This document shows positions 35,890-44,354 of a stretch of 64,000 bases of DNA, one piece after another (the stretch's first letter is position 1; each line of letters opens with the position of its first letter). Source of the DNA: Deltaproteobacteria bacterium HGW-Deltaproteobacteria-19. GTDB taxonomy: Bacteria; Desulfobacterota; Syntrophia; Syntrophales; PHBD01. The notes below the pieces were generated by a model. It was not told the DNA's origin. It saw only the letters and a list, made by a program, of their open reading frames with translations, and searched no databases. The stretch lies in assembly GCA_002841865.1 (NCBI GenBank), contig PHBD01000011.1, positions 62,001-126,000 of the forward strand, written 5' to 3'. A program made the translations under genes and the position numbers.

Positions 35890-38800
35890 ATGGATGTTCT
35901 TCATCTGCGGAATCGTGTGAGCCGAAACGTCTTTTTCCCGAGGCCGGGGAGTCGTCCGGGGGGGCAGATCCTTTGCGCCGTTCTCCTCTTGCTGGCCGGC
36001 ACGGTCATGACGGCGCACGCCGCCACGAAGCTCGTTCCCGACACAAATTACTCCGATATTGTCATGGACCTTTCTGGCGACAGTTACTACGCGGACGATA
36101 ATCCTTACACAAATCAAGGAATCATTAACGTCTACAGCACACTGGACAACTACGGCACGTTTCGCAATGAGCCGGATGCCCTGCTGCGCAACTACGGCAC
36201 GCTGCGCAACGATACCGGCGCCACTCTGCACAACCGGTCGGGAGGCAGGCTGTTCAATGAATCAGGCGGTACGCTGATCAACAGTACGGGCGGTACACTG
36301 AACAACTCCGGCGAGTTCGTCAACAACGGCACGGTGACCAACTCCGGCGGGCTGGTCAACTCGAGCGATTTGACGAACAAGCTGCACGGGACGCTGAACA
36401 ACGGCTCCGGCGCCACGCTGACCAACGATGCAACCGGGACGCTGAACAACAACGGTACACTGAACAATTCCGGCACGCTGATCAACCTCGGCACCTTCGG
36501 CGGCTCGGGAACCGTCGTCAACGACGGGGGCACCATCGACAATTCCGGCACGTCCATGTCCATCACGACCCTGGTCGTGAATACGGGCAAGACGGGCGTC
36601 GTCACCGGGTCAACCTTGACCTCCGTGACAACGGGCAATGTAAGCGGTACCCTGAACCACACGGGGAGCGGCGGCATCTCCTTTACCACCCTCAACCTGG
36701 ACGGCGGCGTCTTCAACAACAACGGCAGCGGCGGTGTGAGTATCGGAACCGCAGCCGTTGCCGACGGCTACACGGGCACCATCGGGGGCACGGGGCCCAT
36801 CGGGCTGACCGCGGCCGATGTGGACGGAGCACTCAACGTGAGCGCCGTTCTCTCCGGTCCGGGCTCCCTCACGAAGACAGGCACGGGCACGCTGACGCTA
36901 TCCGGCGACAACACCTACACCGGGGGCACGAACATCAATGATGGAACAATCAGCGTGGGCAGCGACGGCAATCTCGGCAACGCTTCAGGAGGGCTTACCT
37001 TCGGCGGCGGCACCCTCAAGGTGACAAACAGTTTTACGACGAACCGGTCCGTTGCGCTGGACAGCGGCGGCGGCACCTTCGACACGAACGGCAACAGCCT
37101 GACTCTGTCCGGGGTCGCCTCCGGCACGGGCTCGCTTCATAAAAGCGGCGACGGCACCCTCACGCTCACCAGAGCCAACACCTACACCGGGGGCACGACC
37201 GTGAGCACGGGAACGCTCGCCCTCTCGGGGGCCGGTACCCTGGGCGATGCGGCAGGGACGACAACGGTGTCCGGAGGCACCCTCGATCTGGGCACGACCA
37301 CCCAGACGCAGACGGAACTCAGGCAGTCCGGCGGAACGGTGCAGAACGGAACCATGAATGTAACGACCTATCAGATGACCGGCGGGACGCTTTCGTCCGA
37401 CGCAACGGTCTGTGCCGCATCGAGCTTTGACATGCAGGCCGGCACCGTGAACGGCGTTCTCTCCGGTACGGGCTCTCTCACCAAGACGGGCCCGGGCGAA
37501 CTGACCCTGTCCGGCACGAATACCTACACCGGTGGAACGAACATCAACGGCGGGACCGTCAGCGTGGGCAGAGACGAAAGTCTGGGCGACGCTTCGGGGG
37601 CACTTGCCTTCGACGGCGGCATCCTCAAGGCGACCGGCAGCTTTACGATGGGCCGGTCCGTCACACTGGGCAGCGGTGGCGGCACCATCGACACGAACGG
37701 CAACGAGCTGACCATAAACGGGGATATCTCGGGTACGGGCTCCCTCACCAAAGAAGACGGCGGCAAGCTCATTCTCACCGGCACGAACACCTACACCGGC
37801 GGCACGACCGTCAACGGCGGGACCGTCAGCGTGAGCAGAGACGAAAATCTCGGAGATGCCTCGGGGGCGCTCACCTTCGGCGGCGGCACCCTCGAGGTGA
37901 CAAGCGGCTTTACGATGAACCGGTCCGTTCAGCTGAACAGCGGCGGCGGCACCATCGACACGAACGGCGGCGACCTGACGATAACCGGGGATATCGCGGG
38001 TATGGGCTCCCTCACCAAAGAGGACGGCGGCAAACTCATTCTCACCGGCACGAGCACCTACACCGGCGGCACGACCGTCAACGGGGGCATTCTGCAGGGC
38101 GATGCGGCGAGCCTTCAGGGCAGCATCACCAACAACAGCCAGGTAATCTTCGACCAGGGATCGACGGGCACGTATGCCGGGAACATGAGCGGAACGGGCT
38201 CCCTCGTCAAGGAAGGCGACGGTACCCTCGTCCTTGCCGGCGTCAATACCTATACGGGGGGAACCTCTGTAAATCGCGGCGCCCTAGCCGTGGAAGGCAG
38301 CATCACGGGCGATCTCGCCGTCGGCGTATCGGGCACCCTCATGGGCAACGGCACGATCACCGGCGACACCGTGAACTCCGGCACCCTCGCCCCGGGGAAC
38401 TCCATCGGAACCCTGACGATTGCCGGCGACTACACCCACAACGCCGGCGCCGTCTATGCCGTGGAGGTCGATGCGGCCGGTCGGTCGGACAGGCTCGTCG
38501 TCACCGGGACAGCCACCCTGAACGGCGGGACGGTATCCGTTCTTGCCGGGTCAGGGCAGTATTTCATGAATACGACCTACACGATCCTCACCGCCGGGAG
38601 CGTTGTGGGTACGTTTGACAGCGTCACGAGCAACCTGGCCTTTCTCACCCCGTCACTGAGCTATGACGCCGCGAACGTGTACCTGCTCTTGACCAGGAAC
38701 TCCACCCGCTTCGCCGATGTGGCCCTCACCCCCAATCAGTACGCCGTTGCCTCGGCACTCGATCGCGGCACTCCATCCGCCGCCGGCGATATGGCCACGG

Positions 38801-39927
38801 TGTACAACAACCTCCTGGGGCTTTCCGCTGCCGGGGCAAGAAGCGCCTACAACAAGATGGGCGGCCTTTCGCATGCATCCCTTACAGAGGCGACATTCTT
38901 CTCCTTCAACCGGTATGTCAGCACCCTCTCCGGGCGCATGGAAGGCTTCGGCACGGGGGAATCGTCGCCTGCCACTTCCGGAAACGTGCTATTGGCCTTC
39001 CGAGAGGATGCAGGAAGCGATGCGGGAAACACCCTCCTGGCCGCCATGAAGAGCGTTAAAAACGAAAACGCGGAGGAGAAAGGTGGGGATGTGTCACCTT
39101 GGGGACTCTGGGCAAAGGGATACGGTAACCTGGGGGAACGCCGGGGGGATGACATCTCGACGAAGTATGACTACCGTGGCGGTGGGCTGCTCGTCGGCTT
39201 CGACAGGAAGGTGAGTGAAAGACTGCTCCTGGGTGCATCCGCCGGCTACTCCTATACGAAGGTGAACATGAAGAGTCTTAACGACAACAGCAAGGTGGCG
39301 GGCTACCTGGGGGCACTTTATGGAGCATACAACATGGATCCCTGGTATGTTCACGGCCTGGTCGCCTACGGCTACAACCGCTACGACACAACCCGCAACA
39401 TCGTCTTCGGAACCATCGCCAGGACCGCCCATGCCGACTATGGCGGTCATAGCCTGAGCGGCTATGGCGAGGCGGGTTACCGCTTCCGGATCAGCACGGT
39501 CAGCGTCATCCCGACGGCCTCTTTGCAGGCGGGATCGCTCTGGCGCAATGCCTTCACGGAGACGGGTGCCGGGGCGCTCGATCTTGCCGCGGACAGCGAC
39601 CGGATGTCGTCGCTGATCGGTTCCCTGGGAGTCCGGCTGAAGAAGGAATTCAGGATGCAGAGCAGTTCCATCACCCCGGTGATCAGGGTCAGGTGGCTTC
39701 ATGAGTTTGTCAACGGTGATTATGCACTCGATGCCTCATTTACGGGTGATCCCGTTTCCACCTTCAGCGTCAGGGGCGACAGGATGCAGCAGGACAGCGC
39801 GGCCATCGGTTTCGGTCTGAACTGGAAGATCGGGGAAAGCTTCCGTCTTGCCCTGTCATACGATGCCACTCTGTCGGGAGACAGCACGGAGCACAGCGGG
39901 ACGGCAGGAATCCGGTACGAGTGGTGA
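35890..39927 (+). CDS. Type Va autotransporter with beta-strand repeat passenger
   Basis: 1,345 residues. A long signal peptide (hydrophobic ILCAVLLLLAGTVMTAHA, cleavage after AHA near residue 44) is followed by an Asn/Gly/Thr-rich passenger. Residues about 75-215 are short NNSGTLxN-type repeats. Residues about 320-850 are autotransporter-associated beta-strand (PATR) units such as LSGTNTYTGGTNINGG. Residues about 1070-1345 form the translocating barrel (GLWAKGYGNLGERRG to SGTAGIRYEW), ending in an aromatic residue as outer-membrane proteins do. It would secrete a beta-helical adhesin-like passenger to the cell surface. It is probably monocistronic. Confidence 0.92.
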   Translation: MDVLHLRNRVSRNVFFPRPGSRPGGQILCAVLLLLAGTVMTAHAATKLVPDTNYSDIVMDLSGDSYYADDNPYTNQGIINVYSTLDNYGTFRNEPDALLRNYGTLRNDTGATLHNRSGGRLFNESGGTLINSTGGTLNNSGEFVNNGTVTNSGGLVNSSDLTNKLHGTLNNGSGATLTNDATGTLNNNGTLNNSGTLINLGTFGGSGTVVNDGGTIDNSGTSMSITTLVVNTGKTGVVTGSTLTSVTTGNVSGTLNHTGSGGISFTTLNLDGGVFNNNGSGGVSIGTAAVADGYTGTIGGTGPIGLTAADVDGALNVSAVLSGPGSLTKTGTGTLTLSGDNTYTGGTNINDGTISVGSDGNLGNASGGLTFGGGTLKVTNSFTTNRSVALDSGGGTFDTNGNSLTLSGVASGTGSLHKSGDGTLTLTRANTYTGGTTVSTGTLALSGAGTLGDAAGTTTVSGGTLDLGTTTQTQTELRQSGGTVQNGTMNVTTYQMTGGTLSSDATVCAASSFDMQAGTVNGVLSGTGSLTKTGPGELTLSGTNTYTGGTNINGGTVSVGRDESLGDASGALAFDGGILKATGSFTMGRSVTLGSGGGTIDTNGNELTINGDISGTGSLTKEDGGKLILTGTNTYTGGTTVNGGTVSVSRDENLGDASGALTFGGGTLEVTSGFTMNRSVQLNSGGGTIDTNGGDLTITGDIAGMGSLTKEDGGKLILTGTSTYTGGTTVNGGILQGDAASLQGSITNNSQVIFDQGSTGTYAGNMSGTGSLVKEGDGTLVLAGVNTYTGGTSVNRGALAVEGSITGDLAVGVSGTLMGNGTITGDTVNSGTLAPGNSIGTLTIAGDYTHNAGAVYAVEVDAAGRSDRLVVTGTATLNGGTVSVLAGSGQYFMNTTYTILTAGSVVGTFDSVTSNLAFLTPSLSYDAANVYLLLTRNSTRFADVALTPNQYAVASALDRGTPSAAGDMATVYNNLLGLSAAGARSAYNKMGGLSHASLTEATFFSFNRYVSTLSGRMEGFGTGESSPATSGNVLLAFREDAGSDAGNTLLAAMKSVKNENAEEKGGDVSPWGLWAKGYGNLGERRGDDISTKYDYRGGGLLVGFDRKVSERLLLGASAGYSYTKVNMKSLNDNSKVAGYLGALYGAYNMDPWYVHGLVAYGYNRYDTTRNIVFGTIARTAHADYGGHSLSGYGEAGYRFRISTVSVIPTASLQAGSLWRNAFTETGAGALDLAADSDRMSSLIGSLGVRLKKEFRMQSSSITPVIRVRWLHEFVNGDYALDASFTGDPVSTFSVRGDRMQQDSAAIGFGLNWKIGESFRLALSYDATLSGDSTEHSGTAGIRYEW
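36862..38090 (+). repeat. 267-bp in-frame repeats coding the autotransporter passenger
   Basis: Units starting GGCTCCCTCAC(G/C)AA recur at 36862, 37471, 37738 and 38005, with a related start at 37129. The steps 36862-37129, 37471-37737 and 37738-38004 are each exactly 267 bp (89 codons); the 37129-37470 block is a divergent, longer unit. Copies at 37738 and 38005 are nearly identical over their first 90 bases. Such repeats can gain or lose copies by recombination and so change passenger length. Confidence 0.75.
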
Positions 39928-40007
39928 TGAAAGCTTTCAATGGGTCCGGCCCACTGCAACCGCACCACCGTGCGTCTCTGCAGGCAGCGAGTGGCGACTT
40001 TTTTCCC

Positions 40008-41213
40008 TCACTTCATTTGCATTCCTTCATCGGAGATTCGAACCCTGTTTACGACGGGCCGATAGAGAAAGAGGTTCCCGCGGATGAAACTCGTCTTCTT
40101 CTCAAAATCCTCATGTGAATTGCACACATAAGTGACGACAAGGGTTCTGTCCCGGGCGAATTCCGGATGCTCCTTGCCGGCATAGCAGAAGTTGTTCCTG
40201 TCGTACCGGGTGCTGCCCCGTTCGACCTCGGGGACGGGAGCGAAGAGGATTCCCGGTTCGGACCAGGGGCCCTCCGGCACGTCCGCCGTCTGGTACAGCA
40301 TTCGGTCGCCGTTGTTCCGGACGGAAAGGTAAACGGCGATCCATTTTCCGATGCCGGGATGATAGCGCACGCTCAACTCCGAGACGGCGGCGCCGAAGAC
40401 GACCTTGACCTTCAACGGATCCGGCGCTTTCTCCCACTGTCCGTTCCCGGTCAGGTATTCGATGGCCCGGGCCGGATCGTCCAGTTTCCCGACAGGGATG
40501 CGGGCCAGGATGTTACCAAGAACGCTCACGCCGTTCCTCGTCGCGCCATACAGCGGGTAGAAATAGACATAATCCCGAAAAGCCACTGCCGTGGTCGCAA
40601 ACGCACGAATCTCCTTCGGGATCCCGGGAGTCAGGTCCAGGTACTCGACGGTCCACCGGTTCGGATCGGCATGCTCGAAGTTTTCGATCCGGGCGAATTT
40701 GTGGCCCGCGATTTCGAATTTGAAGGGGCCCGGCATTTCCGGATTGGCCTTTATGGACAGGAGCGGGATATAGAGCACGCGGCCGACCAGGAAGGGATCC
40801 TGCGGCCACAGCCATTCCTTTTCCCCGAAGGACGACACGAATTCCCCATTGTTCTTTTTTAACCAATAGCGGATTTGAAACCCGGAATCGGCGGCGCAAG
40901 TTGAGACGGCCAGCGTGGTTCCCAGGACCACCTTCATGTTCGTGCGATCCCGTCTGCCTTCCTCGTCCGAAACGAAGGTGTCCCCGAAAAGCCACAGGAC
41001 GCGCCCGTCATTCAGGCCGATTGAATACGCGCCGTCCCCGCCGTACCAGCCATCCCGGTCGGGGAAAAAGGGCAGGCAGCCCGCCGGTGTGGGTCGCAGC
41101 AGATCGGCCTTCTCCGGAACGGTCGAACAGGAAAGAAGCAGGAGGCAGAACAGGAACAGGACAAGCCGGACGGCCGTATGGGTCGGTTTCTGCATGGATT
41201 GGAACGTTTTCAT
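40008..41213 (-). CDS. DUF4185 lipoprotein
   Basis: 401 residues from the ATG at 41213; the longer open frame to 41510 has no signal sequence and is not used. The N-terminus has a lipoprotein signal, LVLFLFCLLLLSCSTVPE, with lipobox LLSC. The body matches DUF4185, a beta-propeller family related to glycoside hydrolases: GDGAYSIGLNDGRVLWLFGD near the start and RMLYQTADVPEGPWSEPGIL near the end. The enzymatic role is not established. The protein should be anchored in the outer or inner membrane facing the periplasm. The gene converges with the autotransporter across 80 bp. Confidence 0.85.
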   Translation of the reverse strand: MKTFQSMQKPTHTAVRLVLFLFCLLLLSCSTVPEKADLLRPTPAGCLPFFPDRDGWYGGDGAYSIGLNDGRVLWLFGDTFVSDEEGRRDRTNMKVVLGTTLAVSTCAADSGFQIRYWLKKNNGEFVSSFGEKEWLWPQDPFLVGRVLYIPLLSIKANPEMPGPFKFEIAGHKFARIENFEHADPNRWTVEYLDLTPGIPKEIRAFATTAVAFRDYVYFYPLYGATRNGVSVLGNILARIPVGKLDDPARAIEYLTGNGQWEKAPDPLKVKVVFGAAVSELSVRYHPGIGKWIAVYLSVRNNGDRMLYQTADVPEGPWSEPGILFAPVPEVERGSTRYDRNNFCYAGKEHPEFARDRTLVVTYVCNSHEDFEKKTSFIRGNLFLYRPVVNRVRISDEGMQMK

Positions 41214-41337
41214 AGGTTCTGTTCTCGCTGTTGGTTCCCGGAGATCGGACGATCGGTCTCGATTTGCGATTTCTGGCGCCTGGCCGGCCCGTTTCCATGC
41301 TTCCGCGCATCTTCCGTGGTTACAGCGAATGTGGAGA

Positions 41338-43290
41338 TCAGTCCAGGGTGTATCTCTTTTCGCGAAACAGGCTGACACAGGCGGCGACCACGTTCGAATC
41401 ATACAGGATGCCGCTGTATTTTGAAATTTCCTCCATGGCGGCTTCGATTCCCAGCGCCGGACGATATGGACGATGGGAGGCCATCGATTCGACGACATCG
41501 GCGACAGCAAGGATCCGGGCCTCCATCAGGATGTTCTCTCCCGTCAGGCCGTGCGGGTATCCCGATCCGTCCATCCGCTCGTGGTGCTGGAGGATGACGG
41601 CCGCCACAGGCCAGGGGAAGTCGATGTCCTTGAGGATGTCATGCCCCGTCTCCGGGTGGATCTGGATCAGCCTGAACTCGATGGCGGAGAGCATGGTCGG
41701 CTTGCTGAGGATCTCTGCCGGGACGGAGATCTTCCCGATGTCGTGAATCGTCGCCGCAATGCGGATAAAATCGATCTGGTCCGCCGGGAGTTCCATCTCC
41801 GTCGCGATCGCCCGGGCCAGATCGGCCACCCTTTTCTGGTGGCCCGCTGTGTAGGGATCTCGGGCTTCCACGGCGATGGAGATTGCCTGAACGGTTGCCG
41901 CCAGGCCCTTTCTCAGCCTTTCTGTGGCTGCCTGTCGTTCCATCTCCATGAGTTTTCGCTCCGTGATGTCCACGCAGGTTCCCACCATGCGGACCGGATG
42001 GTCGGATGCGTCATAGGAGATGGTCGCGCGGATCGACAACCAGCGAACCTCGCCATCATTGTGGATAATCCTGTAGTCCGCATCCATCTCCGTTCGGCGC
42101 TCCTGGATGCAGAGCTTCAGCGTGGACTCGGCCTCTCCCCGGTCGTCAGGGTGAACCAAGGGAAGCCAATCATAGCCGGCATGTTCGCCCTGCCCCGGCT
42201 CCATCCCGTAGAGAATCTCCAACTGCGGCGTCCAGATTTGCTTGCCGCTCACCATGTCCCAGTCGAAAACGCCGACCTTCCCCGCGGATTGGGCCAGATC
42301 CAGCCGGTCCTGCTGCTGGCGAAGGATATGCTCCGTCCGTTTGCGTTCAGTAACATCGATGAGAAAATTGAGGGAGGCGGGGACGCCCTCCCAGGGGATA
42401 ACCTTTGAATGGATTTCCAGCCATAGCTCGGCTCCGGTCGCCGTTATGGCCCGGAAGTCGTAGCCCGTTTCGAGTTCCTCACCGGTCAGTCTCCGTAAAT
42501 GACGATCGAGGACCATCTGACGGTCGTCAGGATGGATAAACGTTATGAAAGGCCGGCTTTTAATGATCTCTTCAGTATATCCGAGGGCGTTGACAAACGC
42601 CGGGTTGGCAAACCGGACCTTCTCGTCCTGGGCGATCAGGATGCCCTCCACGGCGTTTTCGAAGAGGAATCGGTACTTCTCTTCATTTTTCCGTAGTGTG
42701 TCCTCAGCCTGTTCCCGTTTCAGCCGGTTGACCATCAGAACACCCAGGAACGTTGTCCCCAGCGGGAATATGATCAGAACGGGCAGCGTGAGGTTTAAAA
42801 GTGCCTGCAGGGCGGCTTCCCAGGGGAGAGTCAGCATCAGGGACAGCATGACCAGGTGGATCACCAGGCCGAACAGGTAAAGCTCGCGCCAGGACATCTC
42901 GGCCAGGGAATGACGGTGCAGATGCCGCCAGATGATCCCGATCGCTCCTGTCGTGACGATCACGCTGACACCCGTCAGGGCGCCCGGTCCTCCCTGATAG
43001 ATGCGAAACGCCGCAGTCATTGCCATCGCGATCACGGTGGGGACGAACCCGAAGAAAAGACCCGATATGCCCAGCAGTACGGAACGCGTGTCGAAAATGA
43101 TTCCCCGCATGAACGTCCACGACGTCAGCATGACCGTGATGCCGACAAGACCGATGACAAAGCCGACGGGCACCTGCCGGATCGATGTCCGGCCGGTACT
43201 CCACCGGGCCGCACTCACGTCGAAGATGAAAGCGACCGCCAGCAGCAGCGCCGCGTTATGAACCAGGCCAAGAAAGGGAATATCGGTCAT
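41338..43290 (-). CDS. Membrane PAS-PAS HD-GYP protein (c-di-GMP phosphodiesterase)
   Basis: 650 residues. Residues 1-195 have about six hydrophobic segments with the 5TM-LYT-like motif FRIYQGGPGALTGV. Two PAS domains follow (about 215-335, NEEKYRFLFENAVEGILIAQ; about 345-465 with a PAC end). The HD-GYP domain at about 480-650 has the metal-binding HDIGK, the HHERMDGSGYP signature and ARDPYTAGHQKRV. It would hydrolyse c-di-GMP in response to a membrane signal. It is closely similar in its HD-GYP part to the protein at 52605-54887. Confidence 0.93.
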   Translation of the reverse strand: MTDIPFLGLVHNAALLLAVAFIFDVSAARWSTGRTSIRQVPVGFVIGLVGITVMLTSWTFMRGIIFDTRSVLLGISGLFFGFVPTVIAMAMTAAFRIYQGGPGALTGVSVIVTTGAIGIIWRHLHRHSLAEMSWRELYLFGLVIHLVMLSLMLTLPWEAALQALLNLTLPVLIIFPLGTTFLGVLMVNRLKREQAEDTLRKNEEKYRFLFENAVEGILIAQDEKVRFANPAFVNALGYTEEIIKSRPFITFIHPDDRQMVLDRHLRRLTGEELETGYDFRAITATGAELWLEIHSKVIPWEGVPASLNFLIDVTERKRTEHILRQQQDRLDLAQSAGKVGVFDWDMVSGKQIWTPQLEILYGMEPGQGEHAGYDWLPLVHPDDRGEAESTLKLCIQERRTEMDADYRIIHNDGEVRWLSIRATISYDASDHPVRMVGTCVDITERKLMEMERQAATERLRKGLAATVQAISIAVEARDPYTAGHQKRVADLARAIATEMELPADQIDFIRIAATIHDIGKISVPAEILSKPTMLSAIEFRLIQIHPETGHDILKDIDFPWPVAAVILQHHERMDGSGYPHGLTGENILMEARILAVADVVESMASHRPYRPALGIEAAMEEISKYSGILYDSNVVAACVSLFREKRYTLD

Positions 43291-43670
43291 CGGGTGTCTC
43301 CGGATTTGCTTTGAATCATGTTCATGACGGTTCCACCGGACGGGAAAGAGAAGAAAATAATCGTAATTATTCGTTACCCATCAATCCTGATTGCAGGTTC
43401 CCGATACCAGAAACGCTGCCAATAAAATGTCATTTTGTCCAACAAAATTTGTTTACCACAGGGATAATCAATGATCTTCCGGGAACGAAAAGATGGTTTA
43501 CCATTGTATAACCGTAATGAGCATCATGAACCGTTCATTATCGATAACAATGGAATTTCCATGGATCATCATAAGGCTGTATCGAATATAATATGGATAT
43601 AGGAAGAAAAAATCCGGGATAAAATAACATACCGTACATTCATTTATAAGAAATTTACTAAAAAGGAATA
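43291..43670. other. AT-rich divergent intergenic region, no gene
   Basis: Together with the promoter that follows, this is a 449-bp gap between the HD-GYP gene (leaving leftward) and the MucR-type gene. It is much more AT-rich than its surroundings. I see no coding sequence or recognisable RNA. MucR/Ros regulators favour AT-rich DNA and usually repress their own promoters, so this stretch is a plausible operator region; that is inference. Confidence 0.5.
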
Positions 43671-43698
43671 TTGACAGGGAATGTAAAGCATGTATGAT
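43671..43698 (+). promoter_or_regulatory. Sigma-70 promoter of the MucR-type gene
   Basis: TTGACA at 43671-43676 and TATGAT at 43693-43698 are separated by 16 bp, close to the consensus. Transcription would start near 43705. A strong AGAAGGAGG site stands before the ATG at 43740. Confidence 0.75.
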
Positions 43699-43739
43699 AT
43701 AGCAAAAATCGCATTTCAAAGAAGGAGGATTCACTCAAT

Positions 43740-44279
43740 ATGGCCAATCCACTCGTCGAATTAACAGCGGAAATTGTTATTTCCCATGCATCCAGCGCAG
43801 CGTTGACAAAGGAAGAGCTTCTGGAAACCATAAAGGAAGTATATTCAACCCTCGAAGCATTGGAAAAAGGTGTTCCGACCGGGGGTGCCGAAGCGAAGCC
43901 GGCAGCAGGAGTAAAGGCAAAGAGAGGACGACCGAGGACCAAGGTTGCGGTGGAAAAACCGGTGAAACAGGAAAAACCTGCGGAACCAGCGAAACCTCCA
44001 GTTCCCGAAGGACCGGTGTTGTCGTTTGAAGAGGCGTTTCAGCCGGACGAGGTGGGCTGCATGATCTGCGGCAAGAGAGGCATGAAGACCCTGAAGAAGC
44101 ATCTCTCGACCGAGCACGGGCTGAAACCCGGGCAGTACAAGAGAAGGTTCAAGATTCCCAAGGATGTGGATCTGGTGGCTCCGAAGTACGCCGCCGCAAG
44201 GCGCCAGATGGCCATCGACAGGGGGCTTCCGGAAAAGCTGGCGGCTGCCAGGGCCTTGAGGAAAAAGAAAGCCGAATAG
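43740..44279 (+). CDS. MucR/Ros family zinc-finger transcriptional regulator
   Basis: 179 residues. The N-terminal helix NPLVELTAEIVISHASSAAL is the MucR start and is followed by a Lys/Pro/Ala-rich linker with an AT-hook-like KRGRPRTK. The C-terminal zinc finger CMICGKRGMKTLKKHLSTEH has the C-x2-C ... H-x4-H ligands and is followed by the conserved GLKPGQYKRRF block. It binds AT-rich DNA and usually represses exopolysaccharide, motility and its own gene. The long linker (about residues 40-95) is longer than in alphaproteobacterial MucR. Confidence 0.92.
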   Translation: MANPLVELTAEIVISHASSAALTKEELLETIKEVYSTLEALEKGVPTGGAEAKPAAGVKAKRGRPRTKVAVEKPVKQEKPAEPAKPPVPEGPVLSFEEAFQPDEVGCMICGKRGMKTLKKHLSTEHGLKPGQYKRRFKIPKDVDLVAPKYAAARRQMAIDRGLPEKLAAARALRKKKAE

Positions 44280-44306
44280 GCATCCGGATTCAGAAAGAGC
44301 GTTTAC

Positions 44307-44338
44307 CAGGAAAGGCGCAGGAAACTGCGCCTTTCCTG
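44307..44338. terminator. Bidirectional terminator hairpin
   Basis: CAGGAAAGGCGCAG pairs perfectly with CTGCGCCTTTCCTG around a GAAA tetraloop. It lies between two converging genes, the MucR-type gene and the TPR membrane protein. There is no clear T-run, but position and stability favour a shared terminator. Confidence 0.75.
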
Positions 44339-44354
44339 CTTTCCGGGGACTGTC

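Noticed and set aside
36862-38090. CRISPR-like array
   Set aside because: The repeats are 267 bp, in frame and coding; there are no short repeats with unique spacers anywhere in the window.
40008-41510. 500-residue form of the DUF4185 protein
   Set aside because: The first 99 residues are not a signal sequence; a lipoprotein signal begins at ATG 41213.
43291-43739. c-di-GMP or other riboswitch in the AT-rich gap before the MucR-type gene
   Set aside because: No GEMM-type conserved segments could be found on either strand; only a sigma-70 promoter is supported.
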